Positions 1-5,868 of a DNA stretch of 7,692 nucleotides are shown piece after piece; position 1 is the stretch's first letter, and each line of letters starts with the position of its first letter. The notes beneath the pieces were generated by a model. The model saw nothing but the letters and a program-made list of their open reading frames with translations, was not told the DNA's origin and did no database searches. The translations under genes were made by a program, and so were the position numbers. Source of the stretch: an uncultured Prevotellaceae bacterium. Its GTDB lineage: Bacteria; Bacteroidota; Bacteroidia; Bacteroidales; Bacteroidaceae. The stretch is taken from NCBI GenBank assembly GCA_946403615.1, contig CAMJAO010000095.1, positions 1 to 7,692 on the forward strand, in the 5' to 3' direction.

Positions 1-521
1 TTGGAGAAACCGCCCAACTGTTGGTAAACCTCGCGGCGAATGCCCATGTTGAAAGAGCGGGGATAGAACTTATCCAGTTTTTTCTTTCCTCCACGTATGC
101 CGCCGGTGGTGAAGAAACTCGTCATCGCGTATGAGATGGCTTTCTGCGTGTCGGTGAAGTCGGGGTGAGCGCTGTCGGGACCGCCAAAGGCGTCGGCCGG
201 CTCGCGTTGCAACTCGTCTTCCACTGCCTGCAGATAACCCTCGGGCAGCACTACGTCGCTGTCGAGGATGATGATGTATTCACCCTTCGCCCGCTCCACG
301 CCGTAGTTGCGGCTTTGTCCGGGACCGGAATTCTCTTTGAAAAAATAATGTAAGTCGAGTGTGCCGGACAAACCGTCACACACCGACTTACATGTCTTTT
401 CCGAACCGTCTTCTACGATGATGACCTCGAAGTCATTGAACGTCTGCTTGGTAAGACTTGCCAACAGTTCTTCAACCTCATCGGGGCGGTTGAAGACGGG
501 TACGATGACCGAATATCTCAT
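1..521 (-). CDS. Glycosyltransferase family 2 (GT-A fold), C-terminus off the window
   Basis: This is the N-terminal 173 codons of a glycosyltransferase that would move a sugar from a nucleotide-sugar to an unknown acceptor, probably a cell-surface glycan or lipid. The protein opens with MRYSVIVPVFNRPDEVEELL, the usual first strand and helix of family 2 enzymes. It then shows VEDGS at residues 36-40 (nucleotide binding) and the metal-binding DSD at 87-89 inside the stretch YIIILDSDV. A later NMGIRREVYQQLGGF (158-172) matches the region where these enzymes recognise the acceptor. No signal peptide or membrane segment is visible in this part. The ATG at 519-521 lies only 4 bases after the efp stop codon, so the two genes are probably co-transcribed from the efp promoter. 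The sugar and acceptor cannot be told from the sequence. The 3' end lies beyond base 1. Confidence 0.9.
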   Translation of the reverse strand, partial: MRYSVIVPVFNRPDEVEELLASLTKQTFNDFEVIIVEDGSEKTCKSVCDGLSGTLDLHYFFKENSGPGQSRNYGVERAKGEYIIILDSDVVLPEGYLQAVEDELQREPADAFGGPDSAHPDFTDTQKAISYAMTSFFTTGGIRGGKKKLDKFYPRSFNMGIRREVYQQLGGFS

Positions 522-525
522 CCGC

Positions 526-1092
526 TTATTCTTTCACGCGCTGCAAGTAGGAGCCGTCGCGGGTGTCGACCTGGATGAGGTCGCCCTCGTTGATAAACAG
601 CGGCACGCGAACTTCCACGCCTGTCTCGAGAGTGGCGGGCTTGGTGGCGTTGGTGGCGGTGTCGCCCTTGACGCCCGGCTCGCTGTGAGTGATGCGCAGG
701 TTCGTCTTCACAGGCATCTCAGCATAGAGGATGGTGTTGGTGTCTGCGTCACTGACCACGTCGACCACGTCGCTCTCTTTCATGAAGTCAACGCCGGTGA
801 TAAGGTCTTTGGCGATAGGAATCTGATCGTAGGTCTCCTGGTTCATGAAGATGTAGTCTTCACCTTCCATGTAGAGATACTGGTACGGGCGGCGTTCCAC
901 GCGCACGTCTTCCAGTGCCTCACCGATATTGAAACGTTTTTCCAGCACACGTCCGCTCACCACGTCTTTCAGTGTGGTGCGCATGATGGTGTTGCCTTTG
1001 CCAGGTTTCACGTGCAGGAAGTCGATGCAGAAATACAACTTGCCGTCCATGCGGATGCACGTACCTTTCTTAATGTCTTGAGATTTAATCAT
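526..1092 (-). CDS. efp: Translation elongation factor P
   Basis: EF-P binds the ribosome between the P and E sites and relieves stalling at consecutive prolines. The 188-residue length is exactly that of the family. The N-terminal KOW-like domain carries the tip loop VKPGKGN with Lys32, which aligns with Lys34 of E. coli EF-P, the residue modified in many species. The two OB domains follow, with GVKGDTATNATKPATLETG at about 141-159 and the C-terminal signature IQVDTRDGSYLQRVKE. The open frame extends upstream to 1218, but I chose the ATG at 1090-1092 because it gives the family N-terminus MIKSQDIKKG; the extra 42 codons overlap the promoter and an RNA hairpin. No EpmA or EpmB gene is present in the window, so the modification state is unknown. 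The gene leads a unit with the glycosyltransferase and diverges from rpmH. Confidence 0.97.
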   Translation of the reverse strand: MIKSQDIKKGTCIRMDGKLYFCIDFLHVKPGKGNTIMRTTLKDVVSGRVLEKRFNIGEALEDVRVERRPYQYLYMEGEDYIFMNQETYDQIPIAKDLITGVDFMKESDVVDVVSDADTNTILYAEMPVKTNLRITHSEPGVKGDTATNATKPATLETGVEVRVPLFINEGDLIQVDTRDGSYLQRVKE

Positions 1093-1130
1093 AATGGTAT
1101 AGTGTGAAATTTGAAAATATTCGTCTTCGT

Positions 1131-1149
1131 AAACGCCGTTGTGGCGTTT
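1131..1149 (-). promoter_or_regulatory. Hairpin in the efp 5' leader
   Basis: AAACGCC and GGCGTTT form a perfect 7-bp stem around a 5-base loop. It sits inside the predicted efp leader, ending 38 bases before the start codon. On the minus strand only three T follow the stem, so it does not look like a terminator for efp. On the plus strand six T follow (1147-1152), so it could stop antisense transcripts. A role in efp control is inference only. Confidence 0.45.
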
Positions 1150-1167
1150 TTTGTCATTTTTCAGGTG

Positions 1168-1198
1168 CAAAGTTACGCAAAATCCCGAAAAAATCATA
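1168..1198 (-). promoter_or_regulatory. Promoter of efp (Bacteroidota type)
   Basis: Read on the minus strand, TAACTTTG (1175-1168) matches the Bacteroidota -7 consensus TAnnTTTG. Exactly 19 bases upstream lies TATG (1198-1195), one mismatch from the -33 box TTTG. Transcription should start near 1161, giving a leader of about 70 bases for efp. Confidence 0.7.
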
Positions 1199-1225
1199 AA
1201 TATTCGGCTAAAAATCACTTAATTC

Positions 1226-1256
1226 TTTGTTATTATAAAAAAAATGTGTACTTTTG
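1226..1256 (+). promoter_or_regulatory. Promoter of rpmH (perfect Bacteroidota consensus)
   Basis: TTTG at 1226-1229, a 19-base spacer and TACTTTTG at 1249-1256 give a full match to the Bacteroidota primary sigma factor consensus TTTG-N19-TAnnTTTG. Transcription should start near 1262. The leader that follows (about 1262-1300) is very rich in A and has no Shine-Dalgarno sequence, as expected for a strongly translated ribosomal protein gene in this phylum. Confidence 0.85.
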
Positions 1257-1300
1257 CAACCCAAAATGAAAAAATAAAACAATAAAAATAGAACAAAGCG

Positions 1301-1456
1301 ATGAAAAGAACATTTCAACCCCACAACCGCAGAAGAGTGAACAAGCACGGTTTCCGCGAGAGAATGGCTACGAAGAATGGTCGCCGCGTGTTGGCTTCAC
1401 GTCGTGCGAAAGGACGTAAGAAACTCAGTGTTTCTGACGAGCATCATGGCAAATAA
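1301..1456 (+). CDS. rpmH: 50S ribosomal protein L34
   Basis: This 51-residue protein is a structural part of the large ribosomal subunit, bound to 23S rRNA. The sequence MKRTFQPHNRRRVNKHGFRERM is the L34 signature, followed by ATKNGRRVLASRRAKGRKKLSVSDEHHGK. The protein is strongly basic, as the family requires, and carries a short C-terminal extension (SVSDEHHGK) after the conserved RRAKGRKKLS. The length is normal for Bacteroidota. It has its own consensus promoter and its own intrinsic terminator, so it is a single-gene unit. It is not next to rnpA or dnaA as in many other bacteria; instead it diverges from efp, another translation gene. The start is certain because the N-terminus matches the family exactly. 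Confidence 0.97.
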   Translation: MKRTFQPHNRRRVNKHGFRERMATKNGRRVLASRRAKGRKKLSVSDEHHGK

Positions 1457-1483
1457 CCGTCGGTTCATTGGCGAACAGTAAGA

Positions 1484-1520
1484 GGACAGGAATAGGCACG
1501 CGCTTTGTTCCTGTTTTTTT
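1484..1520 (+). terminator. Intrinsic terminator of rpmH
   Basis: ACAGGAA (1486-1492) pairs with TTCCTGT (1508-1514) around a 15-base loop, extended by two possible G-U pairs at 1484-1485. A run of seven T ends at 1520. It begins 28 bases after the rpmH stop codon and is read on the plus strand. Confidence 0.75.
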
Positions 1521-1522
1521 AT

Positions 1523-1550
1523 GACCGTTATTTAACGCCTTTTAACGGTC
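1523..1550. repeat. Inverted repeat upstream of the PASTA gene promoter
   Basis: GACCGTT (1523-1529) and AACGGTC (1544-1550) are perfect inverted copies separated by 14 bases. The repeat starts right after the rpmH terminator T-run and ends 28 bases before the -7 box of the next gene. It could be a regulator binding site or a second hairpin behind the terminator. The sequence alone does not decide. Confidence 0.45.
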
Positions 1551-1578
1551 GCAAATCCTGTAACTCAGCGAAAAGCAT

Positions 1579-1586
1579 TATCTTTG
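1579..1586 (+). promoter_or_regulatory. Probable -7 box for the PASTA-rluD-ddl gene cluster
   Basis: TATCTTTG fits the TAnnTTTG consensus and lies 26 bases before the PASTA gene ATG. There is no good TTTG at the -33 position (TCCT at 1556-1559), so the promoter may be weak or helped by an activator. No comparable box stands in front of rluD, ddl, the acyltransferase or the lipoprotein gene, so this may drive all five. Confidence 0.5.
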
Positions 1587-1612
1587 CAAGTTGATATAAC
1601 AGTCAGAAAACA

Positions 1613-2350
1613 ATGAGTGGATTTTTCAAGAAATTTTTGAGCAAACATCTGTGGGGCAATCTTTTAGCCATGGCCCTGATTGTCGTTTTGCTCTTCTGGG
1701 GCATCACGTATGCCATGCAATTATATACTTATCATGGCCGTTCGGTCGAGATGCCCGACATCGTGCACAAGACTTTTGACCAGGCCGAGGCCACTCTCGA
1801 CAGCCTGGACTTGAGCATTGAGGTGAGCGACACCGGATACATCAAGACCCTGCCGCCCGACTGCATTCTTGAGCAGTCGATATCAGCCGGCGAGGTCATC
1901 AAGCCCGGACGTGTCATCTATGTGAAAATCAATTCAGCACATTCGCCCTTGAAGGCCATTCCCGATATAGCCGACAACAGTTCGCTGCGCGATGCCATCT
2001 ATCAGTTGGAAACCATCGGATTCAAGCGCATCGGCGTAGAGAGCGTACCAGGCGAATACGACTGGGTCTATCGTGTGAAGAGCCGTCACCGTATGTTGAA
2101 TCCCGGAGATATGCTTTCCACCGAGGACACGCTGTCGCTCGAGGTGGGCGACGGTTCGCGCGACCAAAGCATAGAGGTACAGATGACCGAAGCACCCGTC
2201 GACCAGTTCAATGATGATGACGATGAGGTGAAACGCCCGCGTCCGAAACCGAAGAAGACCGAGGAAGGCGAGGGTGAGCGCCATCAAGAGTCGCCCGCTC
2301 CTGCAGCAGCACCGGCACCGCAACCCGCCGCGCCCGCTCCTGCCAACTAA
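1613..2350 (+). CDS. Membrane-anchored PASTA-domain protein
   Basis: The 245-residue protein has a short basic N-terminus (FFKKFLSKH), one membrane segment at about 15-36 and two PASTA domains at about 45-107 and 115-178. PASTA domains bind peptidoglycan fragments or act as scaffolds in Ser/Thr kinases and penicillin-binding proteins. Each copy shows the usual pattern: a Pro-Asp start (MPDI, IPDI), a helix (TFDQAEATLDSL, SLRDAIYQLETIGF) and a late Pro-Gly turn (IKPGRVIYVKI, LNPGDMLS). Topology should be N-in with the domains in the periplasm. After them come an acidic patch (DDDDE, 201-205), a Pro/Lys stretch and a Pro/Ala-rich tail to the end, likely disordered and possibly able to reach through the periplasm. 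There is no kinase or transpeptidase domain. Its position upstream of ddl supports a cell-wall role, but the exact function is unknown. The stop lies 10 bases before the next start. Confidence 0.88.
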   Translation: MSGFFKKFLSKHLWGNLLAMALIVVLLFWGITYAMQLYTYHGRSVEMPDIVHKTFDQAEATLDSLDLSIEVSDTGYIKTLPPDCILEQSISAGEVIKPGRVIYVKINSAHSPLKAIPDIADNSSLRDAIYQLETIGFKRIGVESVPGEYDWVYRVKSRHRMLNPGDMLSTEDTLSLEVGDGSRDQSIEVQMTEAPVDQFNDDDDEVKRPRPKPKKTEEGEGERHQESPAPAAAPAPQPAAPAPAN

Positions 2351-2360
2351 CCGATTCCCC

Positions 2361-3413
2361 ATGGCTGATATCAAGACGTTGATAGAAGAACTGGAAGAGG
2401 ACGACGACCAGCAATTGTTTGAGCATTTCCGCCTTGAGGTGGACCCCGGTCAGGTGTCTGTACGGGTGGATAAGTTCCTCTTCGAGCACATGCCCCACTC
2501 TTCGCGCAACCGGATACAACGGGCTGGCGACGCGGGGTTTGTGCATGTCAACGGCATACCGGCGAAGAACAGTTATAAGGTGCGTCCGGGCGATGTGGTC
2601 ACCCTGATGCTCGACCGTCCGAAAAACGACACGTCTATCATTCCCGAAGATATTCCGCTCGATGTGGTGTATGAAGACGATGCGTTGATGGTCATCAACA
2701 AACCCGCAGGCATGGTGGTGCACCCCGGGTGTGGTAATTTCAACGGCACCCTGGTCAATGCCATCGCATGGCACCTTCGCGACCTCGACTCCTACGACCC
2801 CAACGACCCCGAGGTGGGACTGGTGCACCGTATTGACAAGGACACCAGTGGACTGCTGGTCGTGGCGAAGACGCCCGAGGCTAAATCACATCTTGGGCTG
2901 CAATTCTATAATAAAACCACCCACCGAAGTTACAATGCGCTGGTGTGGGGCAATTTCGTCGACGACGAGGGGCGCATTGAGGGTAATATCGGGCGCGATC
3001 CGCACGACCGGCTGCGTATGACCGTGTTCCCGCCCGACTCAGATGTCGGCAAACCCGCTGTCACCCATTACCGTGTCATGGAGCGCTTCGGCTACGTCAC
3101 TCTCGTGGAATGTGTCTTAGAGACGGGGCGCACCCATCAGATACGCGCACACATGCGCCATATAGGTCATCCGCTATTCGCCGACGAGCGTTATGGCGGC
3201 ACCGAGATTCTCCGTGGCGAGCGCAGCAGCAGTTACATGGCGTTTATTCACAACAGCCTGCAAATCTGCCACCGGCAGGCGCTTCATGCCCGCACATTGG
3301 GTTTCGTGCATCCTGTCACCGGCCAGCAGATGGATTTCAACTCGGAATGGCCCGACGATTTCGCCAAACTTATCTCACGCTGGCGCGCATATATAAAGGG
3401 TAAAAATCCATAA
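2361..3413 (+). CDS. rluD: 23S rRNA pseudouridine synthase, RluA/RluD family
   Basis: The enzyme isomerises uridine to pseudouridine in RNA; RluD itself acts on 23S rRNA helix 69. The 350-residue protein has an acidic N-terminal extension (EELEEDDDQQ), an S4 RNA-binding domain at about 31-85 (VRVDKFLFEHMPHSSRNRIQ, VNGIPAKNSYKVRPGD) and the catalytic domain from about 100. The active-site motif HRIDKDTSG is at 156-164, with Asp159 as the expected nucleophile. Other family motifs are INKPAGMVVHPG (112-123), ETGRTHQIRAHM (254-265) and HPLFADERYGG (270-280). The open frame runs 29 codons further upstream, but those overlap the PASTA gene. The ATG at 2361, 10 bases after its stop, gives a normal N-terminus. 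The tight spacing indicates co-transcription with the PASTA gene. RluD is the best fit by motif; RluC or another RluA relative remains possible. Confidence 0.92.
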   Translation: MADIKTLIEELEEDDDQQLFEHFRLEVDPGQVSVRVDKFLFEHMPHSSRNRIQRAGDAGFVHVNGIPAKNSYKVRPGDVVTLMLDRPKNDTSIIPEDIPLDVVYEDDALMVINKPAGMVVHPGCGNFNGTLVNAIAWHLRDLDSYDPNDPEVGLVHRIDKDTSGLLVVAKTPEAKSHLGLQFYNKTTHRSYNALVWGNFVDDEGRIEGNIGRDPHDRLRMTVFPPDSDVGKPAVTHYRVMERFGYVTLVECVLETGRTHQIRAHMRHIGHPLFADERYGGTEILRGERSSSYMAFIHNSLQICHRQALHARTLGFVHPVTGQQMDFNSEWPDDFAKLISRWRAYIKGKNP

Positions 3414-3441
3414 GAGGTAAGAGGTGAGAGGTAAGAGGTGA
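3414..3441. repeat. Four tandem GAGGTRA heptamers directly after the rluD stop
   Basis: GAGGTAA, GAGGTGA, GAGGTAA and GAGGTGA follow each other without gaps, starting at the first base after the rluD stop codon. Each unit ends in TAA or TGA. Because 7 is not a multiple of 3, the array puts stop codons in all three plus-strand frames. Confidence 0.85.
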
Positions 3442-3448
3442 GAGAATA

Positions 3449-3483
3449 CTCCCATAACTCCCATCTTCCCCATCCGCTCCCAT
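3449..3483. repeat. CTCCCAT repeats in the rluD-ddl spacer
   Basis: CTCCCAT occurs at 3449-3455, 3458-3464 and 3477-3483, with a TCCCCAT variant at 3467-3473. The rest of the spacer up to about 3535 is also rich in C, T and A (for example ACTCC twice at about 3517-3532). I see no TAnnTTTG promoter here. Function unknown. Confidence 0.6.
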
Positions 3484-3548
3484 CCACGAACTATCACCTA
3501 CACGCCTCACTCATATACTCCTAAACTCCTTTAAATATAATATAAACA

Positions 3549-4547
3549 ATGAATTCAAAACGCACTATCGCAATTGTCTGTGGAGGCGACTCATCCGAGC
3601 ATGATGTCTCGCTGCGTTCCGCACAGGGATTGTACTCTTTTTTTGACAAAGACCGTTACAATATTTATATAGTTGACATCAAAGGCATGGACTGGCATGT
3701 CAACCTCAATGACGGCACATCGACGCCTGTCGACCGCAATGATTTCTCATTTGTCGAGAACGGGAAGAAACGGCTGTTCGACTATGCCTATATCACCATC
3801 CATGGCACACCGGGCGAAAACGGTCTGCTGCAAGGATATTTCGACCTCATCGGAATGCCTTATTCCACATCGAGCGTGTTGGTCGAGGCCATGACTTTCG
3901 ATAAGTTCGTGCTCAATCAATATCTGCGCGGCTTCGGTGTGAGTGTGGCCGAGAGTCTCCTCATCCGCCGTGGCTACGAGCATCTGGTCAGCGACGACGA
4001 CATTATGAGTCGCATCGGTATGCCTTGTTTCGTGAAACCCGCCAATGACGGCAGCAGTTTCGGCGTGTCGAAGGTGAAGAACATCGACCATCTGGCTCCA
4101 GCGTTGCGCAAAGCCATGATGGAGAGCGACGAGGTGATGGTAGAGGCATTCCTCGACGGAACTGAGATTACCTGCGGATGCTATAAGACGAGAGAGAAGA
4201 GTGTCATCTTCCCCATCACAGAGGTGGTCACCAGCAATGAGTTCTTCGACTACGACGCTAAATACAACGGACAGGTTGACGAGATCACTCCTGCCCGTAT
4301 CCCCGAGGAGACTGCTGAACGCGTGCGCCAGATAACCAGCGCCATCTATGACATTCTCCACTGCAACGGCATCATCCGCGTAGATTATATCATCACCAAG
4401 AATGCCGACGGCACCGAGAAAATCAATATGTTGGAGGTGAACACTACCCCCGGCATGACTGCCACCAGTTTTATCCCCCAACAGGTGCGCGCTGCTGGTC
4501 TCGACATCAAGGATGTACTGACCGATATCGTAGAGAATCAGTTTTAA
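3549..4547 (+). CDS. ddl: D-alanine--D-alanine ligase
   Basis: This cytoplasmic ATP-grasp enzyme joins two D-alanines to make the dipeptide that ends the peptidoglycan stem peptide. The 332-residue sequence carries all family motifs: GGDSSEHDVS at 12-21, HGTPGENG at 85-92, FVKPANDGSSFGVSKV at 161-176, RVD at 277-279 and EVNTTPGMTATSFIP at 296-310. By comparison with E. coli DdlB, Glu17, Ser169 and Tyr239 match the Glu15-Ser150-Tyr216 triad, and Asp279, Glu296 and Asn298 match the metal ligands. The Tyr points to D-Ala-D-Ala rather than D-Ala-D-lactate synthesis, so there is no sign of vancomycin-type resistance. The second motif has Asn91 where many Ddl enzymes have Asp. The ATG at 3549 is preceded by an AT-rich stretch without a Shine-Dalgarno sequence. 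It lies 135 bases after rluD and probably shares its transcript. Confidence 0.97.
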   Translation: MNSKRTIAIVCGGDSSEHDVSLRSAQGLYSFFDKDRYNIYIVDIKGMDWHVNLNDGTSTPVDRNDFSFVENGKKRLFDYAYITIHGTPGENGLLQGYFDLIGMPYSTSSVLVEAMTFDKFVLNQYLRGFGVSVAESLLIRRGYEHLVSDDDIMSRIGMPCFVKPANDGSSFGVSKVKNIDHLAPALRKAMMESDEVMVEAFLDGTEITCGCYKTREKSVIFPITEVVTSNEFFDYDAKYNGQVDEITPARIPEETAERVRQITSAIYDILHCNGIIRVDYIITKNADGTEKINMLEVNTTPGMTATSFIPQQVRAAGLDIKDVLTDIVENQF

Positions 4548-4560
4548 ACAAGAGTTTAGG

Positions 4561-4604
4561 ATGTCTTAGGCTTTTCCGGGTTCTCCCGGGTCTTCCCTGG
4601 ACAT
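4561..4604. repeat. Imperfect inverted repeat after ddl
   Basis: CCGGG (4576-4580) and CCCGG (4585-4589) pair around a TTCT loop. Outside them AGG (4568-4570) can meet CCT (4596-4598) and ATGTC (4561-4565) meets GACAT (4600-4604). No T-run follows on either strand, so this is not a standard terminator. It may be an attenuating structure or a decayed repeat in the ddl-acyltransferase spacer. That spacer (4548-4686) holds nothing else but C/T-rich sequence. Confidence 0.35.
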
Positions 4605-4686
4605 TCTAAAATCTCCTATAGAGAACTATTGTCTTTCACTCCTTTAACCTCCCGATCTTCCCCAAACTTCTTAAAAATCCCGCTCC

Positions 4687-5832
4687 ATGAATATACACGA
4701 TTTTGACGACATCAGGCCTTTTGAGCCCGAGGAATTGCCGGCAGCATTTGACCGTCTGTTGGCCGACCCCCAGTTTATGGCTGTTTTGCCCTATGTGTTG
4801 CCTGCCGTGCCTGTCAATCAGGTGGCGGACAAGATGCGTAGTTGCCGCGATAATCTGGAATTTCAGAAAACGTTTTGTTACGGCTTCCTTGTCAACCTCT
4901 TGGAAAAGGCGAGTCTCGGATGCGACATGGATTGCTCGGCGATAGACAACACCCGTCGCTATACTTTTGTCAGCAATCATCGAGACATTGTACTCGATTC
5001 CGCACTGCTCGACAAACTGCTCATCGATGCGGAGTTCACCACTACTTGCGAGATAGCCATTGGCGACAACCTTCTGTCGTTGCCATGGGTGAAAGACCTC
5101 GTCAGAATCAATAAATCATTTATTGTGGAGCGTAATCTGCCCCCACGGCAGTTGCTCATGGCGAGCAAACGGCTGTCGGAATACATGCACTACGCCATTG
5201 GTGTGAAGAATGAGAACATCTGGATAGCACAGCGTGAGGGTAGGGCGAAAGACTCCGACGACCGCACGCAGGCTGCCATCCTGAAGATGATGGCCATGGG
5301 CGGCGAGGGGTCGGTCATTGACCGCCTGATAGCGCTGCATATCGTGCCGCTGGCTATCTCCTATGAGTTCGACCCCTGCGATTACCTGAAAGCCAGGGAA
5401 CTGCAGCAGCGCCGCGACATCGAGGGATTCACCAAGACGAAAATGGATGACATCGTCAGCATGAAAACGGGCATCATGGGCTATAAAGGACATATCCATT
5501 ACCATTGTGCCCCATGTATCGACGACTACCTGCGCTCGCTCGATCCCGACATGCCCAAGGCCGAACTCTTCGATACTGTGGCTGCACATATCGACAGCGA
5601 GATACACCGCCACTATCGGCTCTATCCTTCCAATTTTATCGCGCTCGACCTGCTTGAGAACAGCCGTGCGCATGCCGACCGCTACACACCGGAAGACGAG
5701 ACGGCCTTTGCCCAATATTTCATGGGGCAGATGGGTAAAATCGAACTCGCCCAGCCCGACCAGACCTTCCTGCGTGAGTGTATGTTGACCATGTACGCCA
5801 ATCCGGCACGAAACCAAATGAAAGCAAATTAG
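4687..5832 (+). CDS. PlsB/PlsC-like glycerophospholipid acyltransferase
   Basis: The 381-residue protein looks like a lipid acyltransferase of the family that adds fatty acyl groups to glycerol-phosphate or lysophosphatidate. Block I is SNHRDIVLDSALL (96-108), where His98 and Asp104 should form the catalytic dyad; the spacing is HX5D instead of the classic HX4D. Block II is around GDNLLSLPWVKDLVRINKSFIVERN (126-150), more like PlsB than PlsC. Block III is IWIAQREGRAKD (178-189), in the place of the EGTRS motif, and block IV is VPLAISYEF (220-228). It is much longer than a usual PlsC (about 240 residues), with about 150 residues after block IV that I cannot assign. No membrane segment is obvious, so it may bind the inner face of the membrane peripherally. 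Acyl donor and acceptor are unknown. It lies 139 bases after ddl. Confidence 0.82.
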   Translation: MNIHDFDDIRPFEPEELPAAFDRLLADPQFMAVLPYVLPAVPVNQVADKMRSCRDNLEFQKTFCYGFLVNLLEKASLGCDMDCSAIDNTRRYTFVSNHRDIVLDSALLDKLLIDAEFTTTCEIAIGDNLLSLPWVKDLVRINKSFIVERNLPPRQLLMASKRLSEYMHYAIGVKNENIWIAQREGRAKDSDDRTQAAILKMMAMGGEGSVIDRLIALHIVPLAISYEFDPCDYLKARELQQRRDIEGFTKTKMDDIVSMKTGIMGYKGHIHYHCAPCIDDYLRSLDPDMPKAELFDTVAAHIDSEIHRHYRLYPSNFIALDLLENSRAHADRYTPEDETAFAQYFMGQMGKIELAQPDQTFLRECMLTMYANPARNQMKAN

Positions 5833-5868
5833 GTTACCGGCTCTTCCAGAAAATAAAAGACACGAAAT

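Noticed and set aside
361..1107. A 248-codon plus-strand open frame opposite the glycosyltransferase and efp
   Set aside because: It is antisense to two clear family members, has no recognisable domain and includes the gap between them.
1093..1218. A 42-residue N-terminal extension of EF-P
   Set aside because: No EF-P has it, it covers the predicted promoter and leader, and the internal ATG gives the normal 188 residues.
2207..2350. The Pro-rich tail of the PASTA protein as a target of the neighbouring EF-P
   Set aside because: The tail alternates Pro with Ala, Lys or Gln and has no consecutive prolines, so strong EF-P dependence is not expected there.
3747..4481. A 244-codon minus-strand open frame inside ddl
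   Set aside because: Fully antisense to ddl, whose motifs are complete; no domain is recognisable.
3549..4547. A vancomycin-resistance type D-Ala-D-Lac ligase
   Set aside because: Tyr239 matches the D-Ala-specific tyrosine of DdlB, and no vanH, vanX or regulators are in the window.
4576..4589. An intrinsic terminator after ddl
   Set aside because: The stem has only five pairs and no T-run follows on either strand.
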